From contig NZ_SWJG01000003.1 in NCBI RefSeq assembly GCF_005870035.1, forward strand, positions 372,001 to 436,000: a DNA stretch of 64,000 nucleotides, written 5' to 3'. Source of the DNA: Spirosoma lacussanchae (GTDB taxonomy: Bacteria; Bacteroidota; Bacteroidia; Cytophagales; Spirosomataceae). A program made the translations under genes and the position numbers. The notes beneath the pieces are model-generated. The model was not told the DNA's origin and did no database searches. It was given only the letters and a program-made list of their open reading frames with translations. Within the stretch, counting starts at the first letter, position 1; each line of letters begins with the position of its first letter. This document shows positions 1-9,008 of the stretch, piece after piece.

Positions 1-1
1 G

Positions 2-1072
2 GGCAATGCAATGCCGGTTCCAAAGATTCAGATTGCCATTCCGGTATTTACCCCGATCGGCTTTACAAAGGGGTGGGTGGCTATTCAGGGTACGTATGCG
101 CATGGTTACCTAAACGCGTCGGGCTACATCCGTAATACCATGCTTCATCAGAAGTCGCTATACCTGCGGCTGGGCCGAACCAATGAGGTATTCCGGTTTT
201 ATGGCGGTTTCAACCACCAGGTAGTCTGGGGCGGGCAGGCAACCGACCCGACCGGTATACCGGGTACCATACCTGCAGGCGGTAAACTGCCGTCGGGTCC
301 CATCGATTATTTTTACGTAGTGACCGGCATCAATAAAGGGCGGACCGATACGACCAAATATACATTCTTCGACCAGACCAATCGGGTTGGTAACCACGTT
401 GGCTCGATCGACATAGCGGCTGAGATCGACCTGGTTCGGCATACGTTATTCATGTATCGGCAGAGTCTGATCGAAGACGGCTCCATCTACTCACTCATTA
501 ACGTAGCCGATGGGCTGAACGGGATACGCATCCGCCGGAACGATCCGCATGCGCTGGTCCGCGATATTTTGTTTGAAGTGCTGAATACGACCAGCCAGGG
601 CGGGCCTGTATTCGTGCTCGAAGACCCCAAACGGCGGGGCAAGGACAATTACTTTAACCACCAGCAATTTCGCGACGGCTGGGCTTACCGCCAACACACG
701 ATTGGAACGCCCTTTATTCCGCCGGCACTGGGTCCGAACGGAGAGTATCCGTATGGCACCTTTACGGTCAACAACCGGGTAACGGTTCTGCACCTGGGAC
801 TGGCGGGTGAGCTGCCCGTGCAGGGATCGGCCCTGCAGGCGCCTGTCTCGTATCAGATCAAAGCGTCGTATAGCCGTAATCTGGGCACCTACGATGACCC
901 ATACAACCCGGTTCGCAAGCAGTTTTCCGGTTATCTGGGTATGGTTGTACCACTGGCCATAGCGGGCGGGCTGGATATAACCGCCAGCGTGGCTGTAGAT
1001 GGTGGCACATTATATAAAAATGGGGTTGGTACATTTTTAAGCCTGCGTAAAGTATGGGCATCGGCTCCCTAA
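2..1072 (+). CDS. Capsule assembly Wzi-family protein (3' part only)
   Basis: This is the C-terminal part of an outer-membrane beta-barrel protein of the Wzi/capsule-assembly family, which holds surface polysaccharide at the outer membrane. The frame is open to the left edge (Gly-Asn-Ala precede the first Met), and GNAMPVPKIQI lines up with GNALPIPKIQI inside the complete paralogue at 2693-4207, so roughly the first 140 residues lie outside the window. Shared blocks run the whole length: FNHQV.W.G, NR(V/I)GNH.GSID, ADGLNG, SQGG, RRG(K/R)DNYFNH and a final F.SLRK/IGLRK strand. The ATG at position 11 is therefore internal and not the start. A sugar-phosphate transferase follows on the same strand. 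Wzi family is well supported; the polysaccharide is unknown. Confidence 0.85.
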   Translation, partial: GNAMPVPKIQIAIPVFTPIGFTKGWVAIQGTYAHGYLNASGYIRNTMLHQKSLYLRLGRTNEVFRFYGGFNHQVVWGGQATDPTGIPGTIPAGGKLPSGPIDYFYVVTGINKGRTDTTKYTFFDQTNRVGNHVGSIDIAAEIDLVRHTLFMYRQSLIEDGSIYSLINVADGLNGIRIRRNDPHALVRDILFEVLNTTSQGGPVFVLEDPKRRGKDNYFNHQQFRDGWAYRQHTIGTPFIPPALGPNGEYPYGTFTVNNRVTVLHLGLAGELPVQGSALQAPVSYQIKASYSRNLGTYDDPYNPVRKQFSGYLGMVVPLAIAGGLDITASVAVDGGTLYKNGVGTFLSLRKVWASAP

Positions 1073-1258
1073 ACGATCTGCCGGTCACATATCCCTTTAC
1101 TAAATGGTATGTAGCTGCCCCCTTTTTCTTCGTAATTTGCGGGCTGTCTGCGGGAACCGTAGGATAATTTAGCAGCAGTTGGTCAACCGAATGCCTTATT
1201 TTAGCGTAGGTAGTCCATATGATGAGTCAGTAACATCCATCTGGATTTGCAAAAAGGT

Positions 1259-2638
1259 ATGAGGCATCGTTATTCCATATTGTTCTTTCCACTGCACGTA
1301 ATTGCTGATTTTCTCAGCCTGAACGCGGCTTTTGTTGGGGCATACTGGATAAAATTCAGAGCTGTTGAGCCGGTATCGGAACCACCTTATGCGCTGCTGT
1401 GGGTACTGTTCAATCTGGTGTGGCTGGTTGAGGTGTTGCTGTTCAAGCCCTATACATTTCCTCGTCAGCTTTTTAAGGCTGACCATTTAATAAAGAAATT
1501 GCTCTTCCTGATGGCGCTGCATATTGCGGTGATCTCCATCTGTTGGGTGGCTATAAAAGGATATTACTACTCCAGAGAGCATCTGTTAATTACGTACGTG
1601 CTTTTTACCAGTATGGCGGCTGCTTTCCGGATTGGTGGACTGGTCTTTTTGAAAGAGTACCGGGCGCGGGGATACAACAACAGACGGTATATCGTGGTAG
1701 GCTATGGCAAGCTGGCCAGTACGATTCAGAGTTTCTACGCCATGCATCCCGAAATGGGGTTTCGTTTTCAGGGATACTTCGATCATGCCACTGATGAGAA
1801 CAAGGCGATGCTGACTGGCGGCTATGGTGATTTAGCCCGTTATATCAAGGAACAGAATATTGACTGCGTCTACTGCTGTATGCCCTATATTGATAATAAC
1901 AAGTTGAAAGAAATCGTGGATCAGGCCGAAGACGAGAACTATCAGGTAAAACTGCTGGTAGATTTCCGCGGATTTCTGACCCGGGGCGCTTCGGTTGAAT
2001 ACCATGATTTCCTGCCGGTCCTGAACCTGTCGTCGCAAATGCTGGCCGACTTCAGGGTTAACACCCTGAAGCGGGGGTTCGATATTGCTTTCTCGCTGGG
2101 AGCACTTTTGATAGGCATGCCGATATTCCTGGTGCTGGCATTGATTACGAAATTGACATCGGAAGGCCCTATCTTTTATGCACAGGAACGGATTGGGCGC
2201 GGTGGGAAGCCGTTCAAAATCATTAAGTTCCGCAGCATGTACGTCAACGCGGAGAAAGCTGGTCCTTCGTTGTCGGGTGGGCTGGCCGACAGTCGTATTA
2301 CGCCCTGGGGGCGGTTCATGCGCCAGACGCGTCTGGACGAGATTCCGCAATTTTTCAATGTGCTCAAAGGCGACATGTCGGTCGTTGGCCCACGGCCCGA
2401 ACGGCAGTTCTTTATCGACCAGATTGTTGAGGTCGCTCCCGAGTACCGGTCACTGCTAAAAGTGAAGCCCGGTATTACATCGATCGGTCAAATTAAGTTT
2501 GGCTATGCCGCTACGATCGATGAGATGGTTCAGCGACTGCGGTACGACTTACTGTATCCTGAGCGTCGGTCGTTCTTCTTCGATATGTGGATCATTGCGC
2601 AGACCCTGCGTGTCATGGCCCAGGGGCGTGGTAAATAG
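1259..2638 (+). CDS. Polyprenyl (undecaprenyl-phosphate) sugar phosphotransferase, WcaJ-like
   Basis: Initiating sugar-1-phosphate transferase that loads the first sugar onto undecaprenyl phosphate at the inner membrane for exopolysaccharide synthesis. The N-terminal third has several hydrophobic membrane segments, residues about 140-255 form a CoA-binding/Rossmann-like region (YIVVGYGKLA), and residues about 270-459 are the catalytic bacterial sugar transferase domain with LKRGFDI, QERIGRGGKPF, KFRSM, LDEIPQ and SVVGPRPE. Length is normal for the WcaJ/ExoY-type family. The frame also has an upstream TTG at 1247; I prefer the ATG at 1259 because AAAAGG lies just before it. It is flanked by two Wzi paralogues, so it probably builds the polymer that they hold. 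The first sugar cannot be told from sequence. Confidence 0.92.
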   Translation: MRHRYSILFFPLHVIADFLSLNAAFVGAYWIKFRAVEPVSEPPYALLWVLFNLVWLVEVLLFKPYTFPRQLFKADHLIKKLLFLMALHIAVISICWVAIKGYYYSREHLLITYVLFTSMAAAFRIGGLVFLKEYRARGYNNRRYIVVGYGKLASTIQSFYAMHPEMGFRFQGYFDHATDENKAMLTGGYGDLARYIKEQNIDCVYCCMPYIDNNKLKEIVDQAEDENYQVKLLVDFRGFLTRGASVEYHDFLPVLNLSSQMLADFRVNTLKRGFDIAFSLGALLIGMPIFLVLALITKLTSEGPIFYAQERIGRGGKPFKIIKFRSMYVNAEKAGPSLSGGLADSRITPWGRFMRQTRLDEIPQFFNVLKGDMSVVGPRPERQFFIDQIVEVAPEYRSLLKVKPGITSIGQIKFGYAATIDEMVQRLRYDLLYPERRSFFFDMWIIAQTLRVMAQGRGK

Positions 2639-2655
2639 CCAGCCCGTCATTCAAT

Positions 2656-2688
2656 AAAACGGCTTTGGCAACGCAGAGCCGTTTTTTT
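2656..2688 (+). terminator. Rho-independent terminator after the sugar transferase
   Basis: Arms AAAACGGCT (2656-2664) and AGCCGTTTT (2677-2685) are perfectly complementary and the right arm runs into a T-tract. It lies 17 bases after the sugar transferase stop and ends just before the second Wzi gene. Confidence 0.8.
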
Positions 2689-2692
2689 ATCT

Positions 2693-4207
2693 ATGAGGAT
2701 AAACAGTATGCTATTGCTGGGGCTCTGGCTCGCTATGAGTCATAGTCTGCAGGCTCAACGTCAACGGACAAATGCCTATCATCTGGAAGCGGGCGGACTG
2801 GTAGCTTCTGATCAGACGCCTTTCTGGCTCCGTGCTAATCAATACGGTACAGTACCCCTGAATGGATCAACCGCCCGCCTGAGTGTCGGCCTGAAGTCGG
2901 ACTACAGGGTGGCTGACAGCACGGGTTACCGACCCAAAATCGACTGGGGCTATGGCCTTGATGTCGTTGCCAATGCCGGTGCTTCTAACCAGGTTTTACT
3001 ACCGGAAGCCTACGTAAAAGGCCGCCTGGGGGCTTTCGAATTCTATGCGGGCCGCCGACGAGAACTGGTGGGACTGGTCGATACGCTGCTGACAACGGGT
3101 GCCTATGCCTGGTCGGGCAACGCCCTGCCCATTCCGAAAATTCAGATTGGCGTTCCTACCTTCACCAGTATTCCCTTCACTAAAGGAATTATTTCCTTTC
3201 TGGGCGCCTACTCGCATGGATGGTTCGAGAACACGGGGCGCCAGATTACAGGCTCCTTTCTGCATCAAAAGTATCTGTACGGCCGGTTAGGAAAAACCAC
3301 CTGGCCGTTTCGGCTCTATGCGGGCTTCAACCACCAGGTAATCTGGGCAGGGCGTGCCGCACCGGGAGTACTCAATCCGAACGTAGCTGCCAATGGGCAA
3401 TTACCCTCTGCGCTAAAATACTATCCGGCAGTTGTGATCGGTACACGGGGAGCTTTTCAGAATGACAATATAGTTACATCATTTGAAGACAATCGGATCG
3501 GAAACCACCTGGGGTCTATTGATCTGGCTGCCGATGCTGATATTGGCGGCTGGAATATATACGTATATCGCCAGTTCCTGTACGATGATGGATCGCTGTT
3601 TTACGGTACCAACATTGCGGATGGGTTGAACGGATTGCGGTTCAAAAACAGGAACAGCCCGGCTGCGGGGACTTTCTCGCTACGGCAGATTACGTTCGAG
3701 TATCTGTTTACGGGGAGTCAGGGGGGAGATGAGTTCGTGATCGATGATGACCGTAGGCGAGGGCGGGACAATTACTTTAACCACAGTCAGTTTCAGGATG
3801 GCTGGGTTTACTTCAGAAGAACGATTGGTACCCCGTTTTTGACAGCTGCTGACGAAGCACGTCCGGCGTTATCAACAGGTACGGGTATCGTGAATAACCG
3901 GGTTAGCGCCTACCATCTGGGGCTCAGCGCCCTGCTATTCGGTACGATAGATGTAACAACCCGGCTTTCGTACAGCATCAATGCCGGCACCTATCCGTCG
4001 CCTTACCTGACGCTTCCCACGCAGTTTTCGGGGTTGCTGACGGCATCTGTACCCCTTACCATACTGGGCGGAACCACTCTGAATGGCTCGTTGGCGCTCG
4101 ACTCGGGTGGCTTGTTGCCAAACAGCGTGGGCGCTTACATCGGATTGCGTAAGTCGGGTTTGTTCAGTCGGCCGGCCAATTCTCAGGCTGGCAGAAGTTC
4201 TTATTGA
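2693..4207 (+). CDS. Capsule assembly Wzi-family outer-membrane protein
   Basis: Complete 504-residue member of the capsule-assembly Wzi family. An N-terminal signal peptide (MLLLGLWLAMSHSLQAQ region) is followed by alternating beta strands rich in aromatic residues, as expected of an outer-membrane barrel. It is clearly paralogous to the truncated gene at the left edge, with matching blocks PIPKIQIG, FNHQVIWAG, GNHLGSIDLA, IADGLNGLR and RGRDNYFNH. Two in-frame ATGs (2693, 2708) are possible; 2693 gives a more basic n-region. The gene starts only a few bases after a terminator hairpin, so it must have its own promoter or depend on read-through. By analogy with E. coli Wzi it would bind or organise capsule or exopolysaccharide at the surface; this is inferred. 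Confidence 0.88.
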   Translation: MRINSMLLLGLWLAMSHSLQAQRQRTNAYHLEAGGLVASDQTPFWLRANQYGTVPLNGSTARLSVGLKSDYRVADSTGYRPKIDWGYGLDVVANAGASNQVLLPEAYVKGRLGAFEFYAGRRRELVGLVDTLLTTGAYAWSGNALPIPKIQIGVPTFTSIPFTKGIISFLGAYSHGWFENTGRQITGSFLHQKYLYGRLGKTTWPFRLYAGFNHQVIWAGRAAPGVLNPNVAANGQLPSALKYYPAVVIGTRGAFQNDNIVTSFEDNRIGNHLGSIDLAADADIGGWNIYVYRQFLYDDGSLFYGTNIADGLNGLRFKNRNSPAAGTFSLRQITFEYLFTGSQGGDEFVIDDDRRRGRDNYFNHSQFQDGWVYFRRTIGTPFLTAADEARPALSTGTGIVNNRVSAYHLGLSALLFGTIDVTTRLSYSINAGTYPSPYLTLPTQFSGLLTASVPLTILGGTTLNGSLALDSGGLLPNSVGAYIGLRKSGLFSRPANSQAGRSSY

Positions 4208-4384
4208 CCGTGAAGCGATTGTTTTACCGCAACTAGGTTGTTCCCCGGCAAGGCCATTGGTAAGTTTTCGCTTATTATTTGTGCCAGACCAGCAAAGTGT
4301 AGTAATTCGCTTTGGTAAGAATCCCTATTTTTGCTCAAGTTAGTCTGTGTAATTAGCCTATAATAGTGCGTGAGGATGGTGCGG

Positions 4385-5620
4385 ATGAGTCGTATCGGGT
4401 ATAGTATCTTGTTTCTTGTCACTGTCGGGTTCTCCTGCGGTCAGAATTCTCAGAAGGAATTGAATAAGTCGGCGCGTGCGCTGCGCTCCTGTGCCGATGA
4501 ACAGGTTGTTTCAGCCGACGAGCAACAGGCTATTCGGCAGCAGATCAACGCTGAGCAGAAGTCGCAGCAGATAGAAGCCATTTTCCGGCAGAAGGTTCGG
4601 GAAGGCCTCAACGGCAATGTGCTGGTGGCGCAGAAAGGAATCGTTCTGTACCGCAACTGCTTTGGGCTGGGTCATTTTGAGCGAAATCAGCGCGATACCC
4701 TGGTCGAGGATTCGAAATTCCAGCTGGCCTCGCTGTCGAAAACCTTTACGGCGGTCGGTACCCTGAAGCTCATCGAAGCCGGTAAGCTCTCGCTCGAAGA
4801 CACCATCCAGAAGTTTTACCCCGATTTTCCGTACCACGGGATCACCATACGGGAGTTGCTGAGCCACCGGAGCGGGCTGCCCAACTACGCCTATGCTTTC
4901 GACGATAGTATGAAGGTAAACTTCTACAAGAAAGAGAAGCCATACCCGACCAACGCAACCATTATGCACTGGTTCGCTACGGTGAAGCCGACCCCCAAAG
5001 CTTACAATATTCCGGGTCGCGGCTTCAGCTATAGCAACACGAATTACATGGTATTGGCGTCAATCATTGAGAAGGCGACCGGGCAGAGTTACGAAGCGTT
5101 TATCCGAAAAAATATCTTCGAGCCGCTGGGCATGCACCAGACTTTCGTAGCCACCACCAAGAACGACTCCATCAATCACCATCGAACGGCGGGCTACCAA
5201 TGGAACCGCCGGATTCCCAAAGATTACTACGACGATGTGGTAGGGGATAAGGGGATCTACTCGACCACGGGCGATCTCTTCCGATGGTACCGGGCGCTGA
5301 ACGGCGACTGTCTGCTTCAGAAAAAGACGCTGGCTGAGGCCTTCATTCCGCGAAGTTTTGAACGGAAAGGCGCCAAGAACTACGGCTATGGTTTCCGGAT
5401 GATGCTCGACGGTCTGAACAAACCTGAATACATCTATCATTCGGGTTGGTGGAAGGGGTATAACACCATGTTCTGGTTCAGCCCTAAGGATGAATACGTC
5501 ATCATAATTCTCGGTAATCGCTATAACAAAACGGTTTACCGCGTAAAGGAGCTGATCGAGGTGCTGAACAGCGGATCGAAAGAAGCGACCCCAACCACTG
5601 ATAGCGAGGTAGAAATATGA
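4385..5620 (+). CDS. Serine beta-lactamase-family hydrolase (class C/PBP-like), probable lipoprotein
   Basis: Penicillin-binding-protein-like serine hydrolase (Beta-lactamase family, AmpC/EstB-like). The SxxK motif is Ser116-Leu-Ser-Lys119, the YxN motif is Tyr216-Ser-Asn218, and a HSGWWKG block near the C-terminus takes the place of KTG/HxG. Numbering is from the ATG at 4385; an in-frame GTG (4370) and ATG (4376) lie upstream. The start at 4385 gives a short basic n-region, a hydrophobic core and a GFSC lipobox with Cys18, so the protein is probably an envelope lipoprotein. Members of this family include esterases and peptidases as well as beta-lactamases, so antibiotic hydrolysis should not be assumed. 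Residues about 25-65 are Gln/Glu-rich and may be a linker. Confidence 0.88.
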   Translation: MSRIGYSILFLVTVGFSCGQNSQKELNKSARALRSCADEQVVSADEQQAIRQQINAEQKSQQIEAIFRQKVREGLNGNVLVAQKGIVLYRNCFGLGHFERNQRDTLVEDSKFQLASLSKTFTAVGTLKLIEAGKLSLEDTIQKFYPDFPYHGITIRELLSHRSGLPNYAYAFDDSMKVNFYKKEKPYPTNATIMHWFATVKPTPKAYNIPGRGFSYSNTNYMVLASIIEKATGQSYEAFIRKNIFEPLGMHQTFVATTKNDSINHHRTAGYQWNRRIPKDYYDDVVGDKGIYSTTGDLFRWYRALNGDCLLQKKTLAEAFIPRSFERKGAKNYGYGFRMMLDGLNKPEYIYHSGWWKGYNTMFWFSPKDEYVIIILGNRYNKTVYRVKELIEVLNSGSKEATPTTDSEVEI

Positions 5621-5692
5621 GTAGAGCCGCCCGGGCTATTCGCTTTGGAGCGGTGTAGGTGCCTGTTGGTTTGCCGGCCTACCTCTGTTTAC

Positions 5693-6625
5693 ATGCGCGC
5701 TTTTCTTCTTACTGTAGTCATGACCACCGTACTGGGCTCCGTAGCTCATTCGCAGGAAGTACTGAAACTATGGCCTGACGGGGCTATCCCGAATGCACTT
5801 CCAAACGTGGCGATTACCGAAAAAGCCGAAACCACGGACGGAATTCTACGGATCAGCAACGTGTCCGTTCCGACGCTGACGGCTTACCTGCCGCCGAAAG
5901 AGAAAGCAACGGGGGCGGCTGTAATGGTTTGCCCCGGTGGCGGTTACAGCATTCTGGCTGCGAGTCATGAAGGAGAGGATATAGCGCGCTGGTTCAACCA
6001 GATGGGAATCACAGCGTTCGTGTTGAAGTACCGGCTGCCTGACCCAAAAATCATGACCAACCAGCACGAGGTACCGCTGCTGGATGCCTTGCAGGGACTG
6101 ACGCTGATTCGGCAAAACGCAGGTCGTTACGGAATCGATCCGGCTAAAATTGGCATTATGGGTTTCTCGGCTGGCGGTCATCTGGCCTCTACCGTGTCGA
6201 CCCATTACCACCGTCCGCCCAAATCGGGCTCTGCTCTTCAGCCAGACGCGGCCCAACCCAATTTTGCGATTTTGTTATACCCCGTCATTACATTCGGCGA
6301 GAAGGCACACACGGGGTCGCGCGATAAGCTGCTGGGTACCCTCAAAACGTCGCCCGAGCTGATCGCTGATTTCTCGAATGAGCTGCAGGTATCGGCGCAA
6401 ACGCCCCCCACCTTTCTGGTACACTCAGAAGACGACAAGGCTGTACCTGTGGAGAACAGCATCCTGTATTATCAGGCCTGCCTGAAAAACAACGTACCTG
6501 TCGAAATGCACCTGTATCCGAAAGGGGGGCATGGGTACGGTTTGCGTACGCAAAAGTTTGGGTCGCTCAACAGCTGGCCCAGTGCCTGTCAGGCCTGGCT
6601 CACTGCTATGGGCCTGGCTAAATAG
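5693..6625 (+). CDS. Secreted alpha/beta hydrolase (xylan esterase-like)
   Basis: Alpha/beta-hydrolase of the BD-FAE/acetyl-xylan-esterase-like type common in Bacteroidota. It has a signal peptide (MRAFLLTVVMTTVLGSVAHSQ), an oxyanion-type VCPGGGY block, the nucleophile elbow GFSAGGH with Ser159, an acid-containing VHSEDDKAVP block and a final His in GGHGYG. A TTG in frame at 5645 would add 16 residues ahead of the signal peptide; the ATG at 5693 is the better start. The likely location is periplasm or outside the cell, and the likely substrates are acyl groups on plant polysaccharides, but the sequence does not fix this. It follows the beta-lactamase-like gene on the same strand after 72 bases. 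Confidence 0.88.
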   Translation: MRAFLLTVVMTTVLGSVAHSQEVLKLWPDGAIPNALPNVAITEKAETTDGILRISNVSVPTLTAYLPPKEKATGAAVMVCPGGGYSILAASHEGEDIARWFNQMGITAFVLKYRLPDPKIMTNQHEVPLLDALQGLTLIRQNAGRYGIDPAKIGIMGFSAGGHLASTVSTHYHRPPKSGSALQPDAAQPNFAILLYPVITFGEKAHTGSRDKLLGTLKTSPELIADFSNELQVSAQTPPTFLVHSEDDKAVPVENSILYYQACLKNNVPVEMHLYPKGGHGYGLRTQKFGSLNSWPSACQAWLTAMGLAK

Positions 6626-6767
6626 CCCACTTTGCGGATATCATATTCTGTCGGTAGCGCGAGTCCCGTCAACGGGTTATTCTTTTAGGCGTATCGTTGT
6701 TTAACAGAAAGTGCTGCTTTCTAAGGGGCGACATGTTTGGGAGTATATGAAAGGCTAGGCAATACGA

Positions 6768-7919
6768 TTAAACCCGTAAGAACAATTTTTGGCGGTACAG
6801 CACGTACAAAAAGCCCCATTTCACAGCCAGAAACGCCAATACCCCACCCAACGCCCGAACCGGCTCACTGAAGAAAGCCAGCAATCCGCCAAACAGATAA
6901 TGAGCCGCGTGCTCGAAATCAATCACTTCGCCAGCCAGGTAAATCAGGATTGAGTTGGTACCGATAACAACGAAGAAAAACGCCCACCGACGGCTGTTCT
7001 GTATGTCGATGATCCAGTAAAAAAGGGCCAGCATCAGAAAACTCCAGCCGCCCGCCACCAGTACGAACGAGCTGGTCCATAGGTTTTTATTGACCGGAAA
7101 TACGAGGTTCCAAAGCCAGCCCAGCGCCAGGCAAATCACCCCGGCCAGCACGAGTCGTTGAAGTTTGAAGCGGTCGCCCACGTCGCGCCGGTGGAGGAGA
7201 GTGCCGGCAAATATGCCCAGCATAGCGGTCCCGATGGCGGGCAGGGTAGACAGGAGTCCCTCGGGATCATGAATGCCCTTATGAAGTCGGCCGGGCACCA
7301 GCAGCCGATCTACGTAGCCGACCCAGCTGCCTTCCATAGTTAGACTACCCGCTGCTCCGGCTCCCGGTACAGGGATAAGCACCAGCCAGGCCCAGTAACC
7401 GAGCAGGATGCCGGCAAACAGCGCGTATCGGCTGCGCTCACTACGAACGTAGAGGTAGATCAGCTGGGCGAACATGCCCGCCAGCCCGATACGGCCCAGC
7501 ACGCTCGGAAAACGGAGTTCGGCAAACGGCTTCACGAACAGACCATTGTTGTAAATAACCCCCAGCAGAACCAGAATAAGCCCTCGTTGAATCACTTTGC
7601 GCGCCAGCGCAGCCCGATTATGGCCGCGCGCCAGTCGGCTCCCGAGCGAGTAGGGCGTCGATACGCCTGCCAGAAACAGAAAGAGCGGAAAAATATTGTC
7701 GTAGGGGCGGTATCCGTTCCAGGCAACGTGGGTAAACTGGTCGGCCATGAGCACGGCCCAGGCCCAGCCCGTTGTTCGGGCCAGGACGTGAAAAATTTCT
7801 TCACCACCCATAATCCAGAACATGTCGAAGCCACGCAGGGCGTCGAGGGAAAGCAGTCGGCGGATTGGGGCAGGTTGGGCCAGGGCTGGCTCTTGGGCCG
7901 AAGAAGGAGCAGTTTGCAT
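6768..7919 (-). CDS. DUF5009 / heparan-alpha-glucosaminide N-acetyltransferase-like membrane protein
   Basis: Polytopic membrane protein of 383 residues. The start region (LLSLDALRGFDMFWIMGG) is the signature of the DUF5009/YeiB-HGSNAT-like acyltransferase superfamily, and about ten hydrophobic segments follow. In related proteins a cytosolic acyl-CoA donor is used to acetylate an extracytoplasmic sugar; for this protein the acceptor is unknown. It is the second gene of a two-gene minus-strand unit, starting 27 bases after the SPFH protein stop, so the two are probably cotranscribed. It converges with the esterase gene; the 142-base gap between them holds no strong terminator. Confidence 0.85.
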   Translation of the reverse strand: MQTAPSSAQEPALAQPAPIRRLLSLDALRGFDMFWIMGGEEIFHVLARTTGWAWAVLMADQFTHVAWNGYRPYDNIFPLFLFLAGVSTPYSLGSRLARGHNRAALARKVIQRGLILVLLGVIYNNGLFVKPFAELRFPSVLGRIGLAGMFAQLIYLYVRSERSRYALFAGILLGYWAWLVLIPVPGAGAAGSLTMEGSWVGYVDRLLVPGRLHKGIHDPEGLLSTLPAIGTAMLGIFAGTLLHRRDVGDRFKLQRLVLAGVICLALGWLWNLVFPVNKNLWTSSFVLVAGGWSFLMLALFYWIIDIQNSRRWAFFFVVIGTNSILIYLAGEVIDFEHAAHYLFGGLLAFFSEPVRALGGVLAFLAVKWGFLYVLYRQKLFLRV

Positions 7920-7946
7920 AGGGGAGTGTAACGGCAGAACAGCTGC

Positions 7947-8852
7947 TTATTTATCGGTTAAAAGTAATGGTGTAGTACCCCGCCCGCCCATAATGATGAT
8001 TTTGGCGTTGGGCGAAGCCGCCAGCTCACGCTGGGCTTTGATTTGCTCGTACTGGAGTTGCCGGTCGCTGAGTCCCGTTGAGAGAATACGCTGATAGTCG
8101 GCAATACCCTGTGCTTCGACCCGTTTCCGTTCGGCCTCCTGCCGCTCCTTAGCCAGCACAAACTGCATCTTCTGGGCGTCCTGCTCGGCGTTGATCTTTG
8201 ATTCGATGGTTTTTTTTACCGATGCGGGCAGGTCGATGTTGCGAATCAGCAGCTGCTCCAGCAGCAGGCCGCGCTTCCGGAAATCGGCTTCTATGGTTTT
8301 GTAGATGCGGTTTTGAAACTCGTCGCGCCGGGTAGAGTACAGGGCCACGGCGTCGTAATATACGGCATTGTCGCGGATGCGGGTCCGGGTGATGGGACGA
8401 ACCACCTTATCGCTATAATCCGTACCGATCAGTGCATGAATTTTCGGGGCGTCGGCGGCAACCACCCGGTACAGAACCGTCAGGTCAATAACGACTTCCA
8501 GTCCGTCGGCCGTCAATACCCGGATGGCGTCATCGCCCTGGCGTTCCCCTTCGTCGTGGGTGGCCGACATGGTGTAGTTCTGCGTCTTGATATCGTATTC
8601 GGTGACCCGGGCCAGGGGGTTAACAAAATTGAGGCCAGACTGAAGAGCGCGGTCGTCAACGTTCCCAAAAAGTGTAATGACTCCTACCTGACCCGCGTTG
8701 ATCTGCCGGATGCTGGCGGTGATAAAACCCAGTACAATCAGGATACCGCCAATTAGTTTGAGGGGGCGCGCATATCGCGAAAAAGAGAGAGCCGGTGTGT
8801 TAACGGCAAAGCCGGCAATCAGGACCAGGAGACCAAGGATCAGTAGAAACAT
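7947..8852 (-). CDS. Prohibitin-family SPFH-domain membrane protein
   Basis: Stomatin/prohibitin/flotillin/HflK-type protein of 301 residues. Two hydrophobic stretches at the N-terminus (residues about 1-20 and 34-50) anchor it, and the SPFH domain spans roughly residues 50-230 with typical blocks (GQVGVITLFGNV, LNFVNP, TADGLEVVIDLTVLYRV). A charged helical region (KINAEQDAQKMQFVLAKE) leads to a C-terminal KAQRELA stretch. Such proteins form ring-like membrane scaffolds and often modulate FtsH-type proteases. It is followed at once by a DUF5009 gene on the same strand. Two hairpins lie between it and the upstream DUF1573 gene, leaving little room for a separate promoter. Confidence 0.93.
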   Translation of the reverse strand: MFLLILGLLVLIAGFAVNTPALSFSRYARPLKLIGGILIVLGFITASIRQINAGQVGVITLFGNVDDRALQSGLNFVNPLARVTEYDIKTQNYTMSATHDEGERQGDDAIRVLTADGLEVVIDLTVLYRVVAADAPKIHALIGTDYSDKVVRPITRTRIRDNAVYYDAVALYSTRRDEFQNRIYKTIEADFRKRGLLLEQLLIRNIDLPASVKKTIESKINAEQDAQKMQFVLAKERQEAERKRVEAQGIADYQRILSTGLSDRQLQYEQIKAQRELAASPNAKIIIMGGRGTTPLLLTDK

Positions 8853-8886
8853 GGGTCATATCGGTTAACAGTGGGGAAGTAGGTAA

Positions 8887-8922
8887 ACAGAAAAAAGAGC
8901 CCCGCTCCAGGCTGGTCTCTTT
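8887..8922 (-). terminator. Terminator-like hairpin upstream of the SPFH gene
   Basis: Read on the minus strand, AAAGAGACCAGC pairs with GCGGGGCTCTTT (two mismatches) and is followed by a run of six T. It lies between the DUF1573 gene and the SPFH gene, 35 bases before the latter's start, so it could act as an attenuator as well as a terminator. Confidence 0.5.
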
Positions 8923-8945
8923 GTACAAGTTATCTCCAAGGTACG

Positions 8946-8982
8946 AAAAAAGGCATCCGGTAAACGACCAGATGCCTTTCTT
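8946..8982 (-). terminator. Terminator after the DUF1573 gene
   Basis: GAAAGGCATC and GATGCCTTTTTT arms enclose a loop; read on the minus strand the hairpin ends in a T-run. It follows the DUF1573 stop by 27 bases. The mirrored A/T flanks could let it work in both directions. Confidence 0.8.
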
Positions 8983-9008
8983 GACCACACTATTAACCCT
9001 TCAGCGTG

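Noticed and set aside
4385-5620. Antibiotic-resistance beta-lactamase
   Set aside because: Only the general serine beta-lactamase/PBP-like motifs are present; the HSG block and lipoprotein signal fit esterase or peptidase relatives equally well.
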